Positions 55,202 through 64,000 of a stretch of 64,000 bases of DNA are shown piece after piece; the stretch's first letter is position 1, and every line of letters begins with the position of its first letter. The position numbers and the translations under genes were made by a program. The DNA is from Elmis aenea (taxonomy: Eukaryota > Arthropoda > Insecta > Coleoptera > Elmidae): the NCBI GenBank assembly GCA_947652605.1, contig OX393577.1, positions 56,072,108 through 56,136,107 on the forward strand, read 5' to 3'. The notes under the pieces were generated by a model. That model was not told where the DNA came from. It did not search any database and worked only from the letters and a program-made list of their open reading frames with translations.

Positions 55202-56351
55202 TAGGGATTGTAAATTTACCGACTTTTTGAATTACCGGTAATTCGGTAAAACTGTCAATCAAAACCGGTTTACCGGTAATTTACCGGTAAATCATATTAT
55301 TATATATATTTATATTATATTGTTTTTTTTTAGATTTTTTGCGGTTACTAACATTTTTAATGTAGTTTTCGGAGTTTATCCGCGTCTCCCCTATAGTGAG
55401 AGCTTGCCGAAACGTCGAGCCAATTTAAATATTACCCGGATAAACTCCGAAAACCATATTAAAAATAAATATATTTATATACATTTATTTATTATGGAAC
55501 TGATTGAGATAGTTGAAGCCTAAACTATCCCAATTAGTTTCATACAATATATTAGTTAACAGCCATTAACGAATCTAATATATTTTTATGTAATATTAAT
55601 ATAACACAATATAAAATGACAATATATAATATATAAAATAAAAATATTACAAAAAATATAATCCAGCATTACAAAAAACACATGAAAATAAAACTATTCT
55701 GAACATAAAATATAAAATGATTTAACATAATATACCTATGTTGTCAAACTATTAACAATATTTTTTATTTTAAACTTTTCTTAAAAAATAACCACGTAGA
55801 AAATATAATTTATTTTAACTCTCGTCTCCTAATTGCGACCTAATTTTTGTACAAAATAATCCAGCCGCGGAAGAAGCTTTTTCGGATTCTACTACACTTG
55901 TTGGTCGAGTAGTGAGTAAACAATCAAACAATCATATGCCATTTGTATGCTTTCCCCTTATTTTTTCTCTTTGAAAATACTTCAATTTTTTTTCTATTAT
56001 TTGATTTAGATTTTTATCATGATTAGAAAGATATTGAAAATTACCGGAATTACCGGTAAAAAACTGGCAAATTACCGGTTAAATTTGAAAAGCATTTTTT
56101 GCGATTTATTACAATCCCTAGTCGTGTAGTGAGTAAACAATCATATGCCATTTGTATGATTTCCCCTTTTTTTCTCTTTGAAAATACGTCAATTTTTTTT
56201 TCGATTATTTGATTTAGATTTTTATCATGATTAAAAAGATATTGTAAAATTACCGGAATTACCGGTAAAAAACTGGAAAATTACCGGTAAAATTTGAAGA
56301 GCATTTTTTGCGATTTACCGGTAAACCGGTTTACCGGTATTACAATCCCTA
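55202..56351. mobile_element. hAT-type element with TTACCGGTAA subterminal blocks
   Basis: TAGGGATTGTAA at the left and TTACAATCCCTA at the right are perfect inverted ends. The 8-bp duplication ATTATAAG lies at 55194-55201 and 56352-56359. Clusters of ACCGGTAA sit at both ends. A terminal segment of about 210 bp is duplicated in tandem: 55905-56120, ending in an internal TTACAATCCCTA, and 56121-56351. A Penelope-type foldback lies inside at 55326-55470. Confidence 0.8.
55326..55470. repeat. Foldback of Penelope-type terminal sequence
   Basis: TTGCGGTTACTAACATTTTT with TTTTCGGAGTTTATCCG is mirrored by CGGATAAACTCCGAAAACCA with TATTAAAAATAA. Between the arms GCTTGCCGAAACGTCGAG (55402-55419) matches the second half of the hammerhead-like motif at 40864-40899. 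Confidence 0.45.
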
Positions 56352-56359
56352 ATTATAAG

Positions 56360-57580
56360 CGATGTAAAGTGTTCAGAAGCGGGCGGGGATTATATTGAAA
56401 GAAGACATGAATAAATATCATTGATCTTTCTCGAGTGTTTTATTATGGCCTCAGTTCGGAAACATAATTGTCACACTGTGTATGTTGTAGTTAACGAAAC
56501 CTATAAGTGCCGGGTCTGAGACTTTGGGCATAGGCTTTGCTGACCCCAGCTTAAAATAAACTGGTTAGGATATTCTATTGAATTGTAGATCTTTATTCCG
56601 GAATTATACTATATTAAATAAACTTTACAATTTTAAATCAGACCGGTTTTCAAGTAGGAGAAATTACATCTCAGAGAGGATATCCATGGTACGTAGATAA
56701 ATAGATGCGTTTAAATAGACGAAGCGATCAGTACTTGAACGTGAGAGCATACGACCAGATCTCGTATCTCAACATCGATTACTTCCAGCCAATAATATTA
56801 CAATTTATCTTTTCTCTGTAATTGGAAAATAATTTATAGACACAAACGGCTAAGCTTTTGCTAATAACTCACTTTCTTTATTCGCTCCTCTGTCACGGCG
56901 TATATCTTCCATTTTTTTTTGTGTAGAAACCGGTATGTATTATATTTGTGTCTACGTATTTGGTGTTTGTATTATGTAGATTGAGTTCCGACAGAAAATT
57001 TTTACTTTTAATGTATGCACAAACCACATACCTAATTGCCGTCGTTGGATAAATATTACTTCCGCATGTGGAAATTATAATAAGCCAGGTGTATGATCCG
57101 TACTTATTTCAATGCGTAACCTTTCAAGGACGAATTTCACTCATGTAAGCCAATCTAAAACCGGAAACATTTTTAGTAGTTTAATGTGAACGATTAACAG
57201 AATGAAAATCGTTAAACTACCGTGTTTATGTTATTTTTCTAAAATGTATATACTATTATGGAGTTGTGAGCCTGTTTTAATTCAATACGATTATAAACTA
57301 TCTCGCCATCTCTTTCTTGGTCTCACTATTCTTCCTTTACCGTTTGGGCAGTGCAGGATTTAAGACGTGACGCCCCAAGCTACACTTTTTGTGGGACCCG
57401 CAATGGAGTAAAAACAGGTCAATCAGTTGAATCTGTCCCGTTTCGCACTGATGACTAAACAAAAAACGCACTTACGACTTTTCTGACAGATCGAGTTGAA
57501 AATTGTGAAGCACAGGAGAGCATAATTTGCCCTTCCATATGAGGCCCTAAGCTAAGTTTATTTAGCTTCTAGTGTAAATA
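56360..57580. other. Less AT-rich stretch, unassigned
   Basis: 56400-56800 is more GC-rich than its surroundings and may be a retroelement or LTR fragment, but I find no paired repeat. CAGTGCAGGATTTAAGACGT at 57349 looks like a hAT-type terminus without a partner. Confidence 0.35.
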
Positions 57581-58116
57581 TACAGGGTGGACCAAATTCG
57601 AATGTTTTACGGGGTATCTCGGTTAGCGAAAATCTGATATGGGTCTCTTGGGCTAATTTGTTAAGAAAAAAACGGTTCTGTAATCAAATTTTGTATATTG
57701 CTTTCCATTTTGATACTACAGACGAAAAATGAAATTTTATCATTTTTGAAAATGTACTATAACTTCTTTATTTATTAAAATAGAACAAACTGTTAAAAAG
57801 TATACAGAATTTTTATACAGATTTATATGCTTAATTTTAAAACAAAATTAAATTTTTTATAGCTTAAAAAATTAAGCATATAAATCTGCAAAATATTTTG
57901 TTCTATTTTAATAAATAAATAAGTTATAGTACATTTTCAAAAATAATGAAATTATATTGTTTGTCTGTAGTGCCAAAATGGAATCCGATATAAAAAACTG
58001 ATTACATAGGAGCTCTTTTCTCAACAAAATAGCCCAAAAGACCGAGATCAGATTTTCGTTAACTGTTACGGTAACCGAGATACCCTGTAAAACATTCGAA
58101 TTGGGTTCACCCTGTA
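57581..58116. mobile_element. Palindromic TACAGGGTG element, family D
   Basis: It starts TACAGGGTGGACCAAATTCG and ends with the inverse (CGAATTGGGTTCACCCTGTA). The arms are about 240-250 bp, with ACGGGGTATCTCGGTTA-like sequence and its mirror TAACCGAGATACCCTGTA. They meet near 57840-57870. No coding sequence. A truncated relative lies at 17224-17820. Confidence 0.75.
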
Positions 58117-59155
58117 CAGCACTGGTGTCTTGCAATTTTACGATGCAGTTGTAAAGCATCCTGTCAATATGGTCTTGGTCATTCCAATCGTTTCGTATTC
58201 ATCAACCCAGTTTTCAAATGGTGTTATTTGATATACTGGTCTGATGTTTGTGCTTGGAATTTGATCTCTTAATATTTTATTAGTCAACGCGCATGATGAC
58301 TTTCATTTTTAATTTGATAAACATTTGGCCAAGAGCTTATAACTTTTGTTTCTTCAACATCTTATTAGTCTTTGGAGAAAATTATTTCAAAATGTTTTTA
58401 TAAGAGGGTTTTATACACAATTCAAGAGAAGAAAGAGGAGGTTCATATATTTGAGGTTGACTGTAGTCACATACTCACATACCTACATTATTATATTATT
58501 TTAAAATCATTTTACTTACAGCAGTACCTAGTAATATTAAAATCACATTTTTTTTAAAAAATAAAGACTCTTTCGTAGAAATGTAAGGCGATTTCGAGAC
58601 TCTCGTTTTTTTTTGTCGGTTACAAGCTTATATATTTCTACTGACGCACCTTTTGTAACATATCTACTAATTATTTTCATAAAGATCGTTAAGTGCTTTT
58701 TAATTTATTTTATGATATAAATATGTGTATTTATAAATAAGTAAGTTTGCTCCGGACAAATAAAGAAGTCCTGTGACAGTTCTACCATATCTGTCAAAGA
58801 TGCTTTAATTAAACTTATTTACATTACTTAAACGAAATACTTAAGTAATTCAAGCATTTGTTAAACTTGTCAATTTTGACTGCCCTAGACATAAATTAGA
58901 TTTAATAATTCTTAGATCAAAAGGCGTCTTATAAAATTACTGTGTCGAATTGATATCAAGGCGCTTTAGACGTAGAGCTAATGTGGTTAATTAATCCCAG
59001 GAAATCGTCGCACTAATCGAGTCGCACTAATCTAGTCGCACTACTTGATTGTAATAAGCCATAATAATAAATAAATATAATAATAAAATAGAGGTAATGA
59101 AATGAAATATTTAGGTATAATAATAGACGATTAATTTTAAAAGTAAAACTGATTA
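58117..59155. other. Unassigned, with a small tandem repeat
   Basis: 59008-59043 has three steps of AGTCGCACTAATC. The remainder shows no gene or element that I recognise. Confidence 0.45.
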
Positions 59156-60909
59156 TACAGGGTGAGTCACGACGGACGCGTCGGAGTTTTATGGCGAAAC
59201 GGTTTATATTTACCAATTTCTGTCGCTGTTAGATCATGTAAGTCAATAAGGGCTACATTTTAAAAATATTTTCAAACATACAGGGTGCTCCAAAAAAGAG
59301 TGGCATATCAAAGTTATACTTTTTCTTATGGAACACCCTGTATATTTTTACATTTTTGGATTCCTCTTTAAATTTAATTCAAAAAATGTATAAGGTTATA
59401 TGGGTCTAAAGTCAACCGTTCTCGTGAAAATTGCATTTTCATGAAAATACAGTATTTTCAAAAATTTTCAACATTTAAAAACTTTGAGAAGTCTGAAGAA
59501 ATTCGCTTGGAGATAAGATTGACAATAGATTATGTAACACTTTGCACCACCTAGATTTTTAAAATATTGTACAGGGCGTTTTTTACGCTCGGTCAAACTT
59601 GTGAAACTTTAAACATCGATAACTCATTTTTTTTAAATACAACCCCTTATATTTTTTTACACCGTCTTATAGAAAATTGAATTCTCTTTCGAAAACATTC
59701 AGGCTGTTTTTTACCTAAAGTTAATATTTTCCGAGATATCGCGATTTTATTGTTAATTATTAGGGCAAAGTAATATTTTCAAGTAGGCTATGAAGGTAGA
59801 CAGCGGTAATTTGAAACAATTGAAACAAAAAAACAAGAAACTTATAGGTAATTTCGTCGTTTGCCTACACATTTTTGACATTTTTTTATAAGAAAGTTGT
59901 AGATTTACCATTTTTACGTTTGATAATGTATTAGGTACGAGAACGGAACGCTGATTAAAAAAAAAAGTAATATTGACTTGTTTAATTTTACATTTAAAAC
60001 AAAAAATGGTTGGTACTGTTTTCGGTAGAGTGTCGTAGTGTCGTATCGAAAACAGACAAAAAATGGTTTATAGGAGTTAATAATTATCTTATAACACTGG
60101 TCCAATAAATAAATGCATAAATAATTTTAAAAAATCTCTATTTAAACGTAAGGATGGTAGAACTACAACTTTCCTATAAAAATATATCAAAAATGTGTAG
60201 GCAAACGACGAAATTACCTATAAGTTTCTTGTTTTTTTGTTTCAATTGTTTCAAATTACCGCTGTCTACCTTCATAGCCTACTTGAAAATATTACTTTGC
60301 CCTAATAATTAACAATAAAATCGCGATATCTCGGAAAATATCAATTTTAGGTGAAAAACAGCCTGAATGTTTTCGAAAGAGAATTCAATTTTCTATAAGA
60401 CGGTGTAAAAAAATATAGGGTGTTGTATTTAAAAAAAATGAGTTCTCGATGTTTAAAGTTTCACAAGTTTGACCGAGCGTGAAAAACGCCCTGTACAATA
60501 TTTTAAAAATGTAGGTGGTGCAAAGTGTTACATAATCTATTGTCAATCTTATCTCCAAGCGAATTTCTTCAGGCTTCTCAAAGTTTTTAAATGTTGAAAA
60601 TTTTTGAAAATACTGTATTTTCATGAAAATGCAATTTTCACGAGAACGGTTGACTTTAGATCCATATGACCTTACACATTTTTTTAATTAAATTTAAAGA
60701 GTAATCCAAAAATGTAAAAATATACAGGGTGTTTCATAAGAAAAAGTATAACTTTGATATGCTACTCTTTTTTGGAGCACCCTGTATGTTTGAAAATATT
60801 TTTAAAATGTAGCCCTTATTGACTTACATGATCTAACACCGACAGAAATTGGAAAATATATACCGTTTCTCCATAAAACTCCGACGCGTCCGTCGTGACT
60901 CACCCTGTA
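59156..60909. mobile_element. Large palindromic TACAGGGTG element, family E
   Basis: The ends TACAGGGTGAGTCACGACGG and its inverse are perfect. The arms of about 745 bp are nearly complementary, around a spacer of about 250 bp. Each arm holds an inner 64-bp unit also bounded by TACAGGGTG and CACCCTGTA (59279-59342 and its mirror near 60723-60786). Part of each arm matches the repeat at 2838-3000. No coding sequence. Confidence 0.8.
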
Positions 60910-60916
60910 TAATTAA

Positions 60917-61876
60917 CACGTTGAGTGCCACCATGCATTCAAAAAAATCAGTCCCACAGGCCGTTTTTTTTAATGTTGAATTATGGTTGGTAATACCCCA
61001 TACATTATGTAAATTGGATTTGTAATTTTTTTTTTTAAATTTTTAATTGTCTTTTTGCGCTTTTATTATGTGGTGACACATTGGTATCACGCAGCCTACC
61101 GGACCTAAAACTCATTTAGGGCCACATGAGTCCAATGTGGCATCACAAATTCTTGCTTGAACTTGTCGATTCTCGTACTCTCCCGAATAATAAATTAGAA
61201 GATCTAGGACGTTCAAAAAGACGCCGATGCGTAGTTTGCTACAAAAAGAATGCAGAACAAGCTGGGAGACATCACGCATCAAAAAGAACACCTCAAACCC
61301 CATATAAATGCGTTGCATCGGAGAAATACTTTTCTCGTTTGTTTTTTTTTTCGAGCACAATGCCTCTAAAAAAAGATATAGTTTGTGTTACGTTGATACC
61401 GTAGAATGAAGTTTACTTTTTGATTGTTTTATTATATTTTTATTGTAATATTTTATTTTTGTTTTACATCTTTGCTACGTTTAATAATATTTTATACTAT
61501 TTATTTATTTTATTATATTATTATTTCATGTAATAAATCAATTACATATACATATTATTATTGTTGTTAGAGTGTATTTTATTTAAAAAAATAAAACATT
61601 AAGATGAAATAGTCGTTCCATTTATTATTTTTACGGAAACAGAACTAGCGGCTCTGTGATGCCACATAGGTCTCATTTACCCAGGCCAATAGAGTAAAAT
61701 GGTTCAGCAGGCCGACCTCTTTCAGACAGTATGCATTTTATTGCTACTCGTGACTCCAACATGGCACCACACAGCCACAAAATACATTTCACATCGTGAG
61801 ACCAATATGGACTCACGCCGCGACAACGTCCCGAAAGAACGCGAGACCAATGTGGATTCATATGGCACTCAACGTG
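60917..61876. mobile_element. Internally deleted piggyBac-type element 3
   Basis: The perfect 14-bp ends CACGTTGAGTGCCA lie inside TTAA at 60913-60916 and 61877-61880. Related ATGTGG(C/A)-type motifs recur inside. The plus-strand frame 61126-61404 encodes a piggyBac-type C-terminal domain. It inserted seven bases from the end of the palindromic element 59156-60909. Confidence 0.85.
61126..61404 (+). pseudogene. piggyBac transposase C-terminal cysteine-rich domain
   Basis: The frame contains NNKLEDLGRSKRRRCVVCYK, then RTPQTPYKCVASEKYFSRLF. SKRRRCxxC followed by T-x-Y-x-C is the start of the piggyBac C-terminal zinc-binding domain. The later cysteines (CxxC and CF-x-YH) are lost or replaced by serine, so zinc binding is doubtful. 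The catalytic core is absent. The listed ATG is not a natural start. Orientation is plus, opposite to the domains in the other two piggyBac elements. Confidence 0.55.
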
Positions 61877-61960
61877 TTAAGAAGGTTTCTAAAAAAATAG
61901 GTTTTCTTGGTGGATTAAGCAGTAAACTTCCAGTCGTTTGTTTGAACAGAAAATATTAAT

Positions 61961-62215
61961 AAAAATTTCATAGCAACCACAAGTTTAATAGAACATATTG
62001 TCAATACAGGTCATAATTTCAATTTAACAAATGTAAATATTGTTCACCATGAAGAAAACCTGTTCAAAAGACTTATCGCAGAAAGCATTTTTATTAATGT
62101 TAACAACAATGCATGCAATGAGAGATCTGACATTGACAATATTTTTCAAAAAACCTACAAATTACTATTTAATGAAGTTTATCAAAAATCTTTAATAATC
62201 AAAAACCAACATTAA
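61961..62215 (+). pseudogene. Penelope-like element C-terminal GIY-YIG fragment
   Basis: The open stretch reads FIATTSLIEHIVNTGHNFNL, then NVNIVHHEENLFKRLIAESI and FINVNNNACN. In Penelope-like elements the endonuclease domain ends in 'SALAxHxxxTGHxFDFxNxKIL' followed by 'xxxxRLxxEaxxI', with a catalytic glutamate in the second block. Here that glutamate is the E of RLIAES. The reverse transcriptase and the GIY-YIG motif proper are not present. The piggyBac element lies immediately upstream and may have displaced them. A stop at 62213 ends the frame. The hammerhead-like motif 1.6 kb downstream in the same orientation fits a Penelope 3' region. Confidence 0.55.
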
Positions 62216-62379
62216 TTTCATTCTTTCTAGTTGTTTTATGCTATAGTTTTTTTTAAATAAAATCATTGTGCTGATTATTTTTATAAATTATATAAATTTT
62301 TACACAAACAGTAAACTTTTGAATTATTATGTTATAAACAGCCTTTAATTTTAAAAACCAATAATGTTTTACAGTGTTC

Positions 62380-63546
62380 CTCTGTACCCTACTTCTTAGG
62401 ATAATTTACAGGATGTTAATTTAGTTTATTTGTACTGTAGGTACAATTTTAACGTGTTTAATGTGTCCGTCTGTTTAAGTTTTATCTTAATAATTATTGT
62501 GTTCTGTTATGTAATCCTAGTATCTAAAAACGAAAAATCAAGACCTTTAAGTATATTTATTCATCACATACAATATTTTTCATGGTTTTCAAAAATCCAC
62601 GCCAAATTTTGTATGCAACAATTCCAAAGTATATCTTTGTTAAATTTAACATCTACAAAACAATTATAAGGCCGGTGATGATGTATGGAGCAGAAACAAT
62701 GACAATGACAAAAAGGGAAGAGGAGGAGTTAAGAATAGTGGAACGGAAAATCATGAGAACGACACTAGGGCTAATAAAAGTTAATGAAAGCGAATGTAGG
62801 CAATACATGAACCACGAAATAATGAAGGAATGAAAGGGTGAAGACATAGTAAAAAGAATAAAGATGCAGAGAATAAAGTGGCTGGGGCATGTATGGAGAA
62901 TGAGAACACATGAAATACCACTATCAATGCTACAATAGGAACCAGGCGGTAGGAGAAGACGAGGAAGGCCCAGATCTAGGTGGTTGAAGGAAGTGGAAGA
63001 GGATTTGCGCAGGATGGGAATCGTCAGATGGAAGGAAAAAACCAAGGACAGGGAACAGTGGAAAAAAATAAGTATGAAAACAATGAAGTGACGGGGAGTG
63101 ATCCACCCCACAAAACGGATCTTGAAAACAAGAATGCGGCGCAACCCCACAAGGGGTGTTTAGCTATTTTTACAGTGTTCTTAGAATAATTTACAGGATG
63201 TTAATTTAGTTTATTTGTACTGTACAATTTTAACGTGTTTAATGTGATCGTCTGTTTAAATTTTATCTTAATAATTATTGTGTTCTGTTATGTAATCCTA
63301 GTATCTAAAAACGAAAAATCAAGACCTTTAAGTATATTTATTCATCACAAACAATATTTTTCATGGTTTCCAAAAATCCACGCCAAAATTTTGATGTAAC
63401 ATGTAATCCTAGTATCAAAAAACGTAAAATTAAGACCTTTTAAGTATATATTTTATTCATCACATACAATATTTTTCATGGTTTTCAAAAATCCACGCCA
63501 AATTTGGTATGCAACAATTCCAACATATATCTTTGTTAAATTTAAC
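62380..63546 (+). repeat. Three partial direct copies of one repeat, the first two separated by an RT fragment
   Basis: Copy 1 is about 62380-62652, copy 2 about 63165-63396 and copy 3 about 63397-63546. Shared blocks include GTAATCCTAGTATCTAAAAA, TTCATCACATACAATATTTT and AAAAATCCACGCCAAATTT. The RT relic sits between copies 1 and 2. The family is unknown. It could be untranslated sequence of the Penelope-like element upstream. Confidence 0.55.
62653..63110 (+). pseudogene. RTE-like endonuclease-RT C-terminal relic
   Basis: A nearly continuous frame reads IIRPVMMYGAETMTMTKREE, then RIVERKIMRTTLGLIKVNES, one stop, then RIKMQRIKWLGHVWRMRTHE. After another stop it reads GGRRRRGRPRSRWLKEVEED then LRRMGIVRWKEKT. 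These are the standard carboxyl blocks of the insect endonuclease-RT family: IxPVLxYGxExW, ER(K)ILRxIxG, RLxWLGHVxRM, RRxRGRPRxRWxDxVxxDL. Only two or three stops interrupt it, so it is younger than the relics at 42.8-45.9 kb. The palm and catalytic motifs are missing. Confidence 0.7.
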
Positions 63547-63624
63547 CACGTTCTTAATGTAAGTATCATTATAAGTAGGTACATAGTTGTATTGTATTCA
63601 AATTTAACTTGTCTTGTTTTCAAA

Positions 63625-63692
63625 TTTTGCTAAGTAATTTTGCTAAGTAATTTTGCTAAGTAATTTTGCTAAGTAATTTTGCTAAGTAATCT
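63625..63692. repeat. 13-bp minisatellite, five units
   Basis: Five consecutive perfect or near-perfect copies of TTTTGCTAAGTAA. A single related TTTTACTAAGTAA lies 50 bp downstream. Confidence 0.85.
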
Positions 63693-63809
63693 TTATAATA
63701 TAATTTTGTATTATTCAAATTAACATGTCTTGTTTCAATTTTACTAAGTAATTTTTAGATATTGTGATAAAAAAAACAATTAAATTAAATGTTATTATAA
63801 TTTTTAGCC

Positions 63810-63843
63810 CTGAAGAAGCTCATAAAAAACATGAGCGAAACGT
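63810..63843 (+). ncRNA. Hammerhead-ribozyme-like core in a Penelope-type 3' region
   Basis: CTGAAGA (matching CTGANGA), one extra A, the perfect 6-bp stem GCTCAT/ATGAGC around AAAAAAC, then GAAACGTA. A minimal helix III (AC/GT) with UA as the cleavage step would complete a type I hammerhead. Helix I is weak and the extra A between CTGANGA and helix II is unusual. Penelope-like elements are known to carry hammerheads in their terminal repeats. The following 63845-63945 matches 51905-51998. Confidence 0.4.
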
Positions 63844-64000
63844 AGGATTTCAATAAACGTAAATAAATAAAGATACCGTCCAGTAATACCAGAGTTTTAT
63901 TATTTCATCGTAATTGCAACTAATATACAACGGACGTTCATATATTCATTATTATTATCATCATTATTATTAATAAATGTTAGTCGTCGAAGCTTGACCT

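Noticed and set aside
56400..56800. Possible solo LTR
   Set aside because: The stretch is less AT-rich and contains polyadenylation-like signals, but I find no TG...CA boundaries with a 4-6-bp duplication and no second copy in the window.
61699..61959. 86-codon plus-strand open frame
   Set aside because: It is made of the right end of the piggyBac element and flanking sequence, with no domain similarity.
1..64000. tRNA or rRNA genes
   Set aside because: I saw no cloverleaf-type segment with A and B boxes and no rRNA-like conserved stretch, though weak tRNA-like sequences could be missed by eye.

Overview
This window looks like AT-rich intergenic or intronic DNA from a large, transposon-laden insect genome. 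A beetle is my best guess, but no host gene here is diagnostic. The grounds are eukaryotic splice signals, dense short-TIR DNA transposons with 8-bp (hAT), TTAA (piggyBac) and TA (Tc1/mariner-like) target duplications, several non-LTR retrotransposon fragments, a Penelope-like fragment and a mariner relic. I see no bacterial-type operons, rRNA or convincing tRNA genes.

Layout. 1-6.3 kb: nested hAT elements (816-4288 and a second copy 4554-5763) sitting in a jockey-type RT relic, then a hAT transposase relic. 7.1-8.7 kb: a TIR element with a DUF7869-like coding relic. 9.9-13.4 kb: palindromic repeat DNA holding a long-TIR element with a helix-turn-helix exon. 15-18 kb: hAT fragments and a palindromic element with a perfect 52-bp palindrome. 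19-21.6 kb: a 16-bp minisatellite, a CTCCG-rich element, and Tc1 and ZMYM1-like relics. 23.4-27 kb: a tandem foldback, a spliced Mutator-like gene on the minus strand split by a hAT MITE, and a piggyBac element. 27-31 kb: mostly featureless. 31.1-32.6 kb: a second piggyBac element in a repeat. 33-35.4 kb: a CR1/jockey-like retrotransposon with an almost intact RT plus a truncated sister copy. 36.0-39.8 kb: an I-like retrotransposon (RT + RNase H, open frame) bounded by two identical 554-bp direct repeats. 40.7-46.6 kb: RT relics interrupted by nested hAT and palindromic elements, then a foldback with 14 subterminal decamers. 46.96 kb: a possible signal-peptide first exon of a host gene. 47.2-51 kb: another palindromic element and two hAT elements. 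54-56.4 kb: a mariner (DD41D) relic with a hAT MITE inside, then a larger hAT element. 57.6-61.9 kb: two palindromic elements and a third piggyBac element. 61.9-64 kb: a Penelope-like GIY-YIG fragment, a triplicated repeat and a hammerhead-like motif.

The features worked out here are mostly mobile elements inserted into one another. The order of events can be read from target-site duplications and from uninterrupted sister copies. The strongest oddities are the 554-bp duplication around the I-like element, the recurrent TACAGGGTG-ended palindromes that look like head-to-head dimers of a short unit, and two TIR elements carrying coding relics that I cannot place in a standard superfamily.
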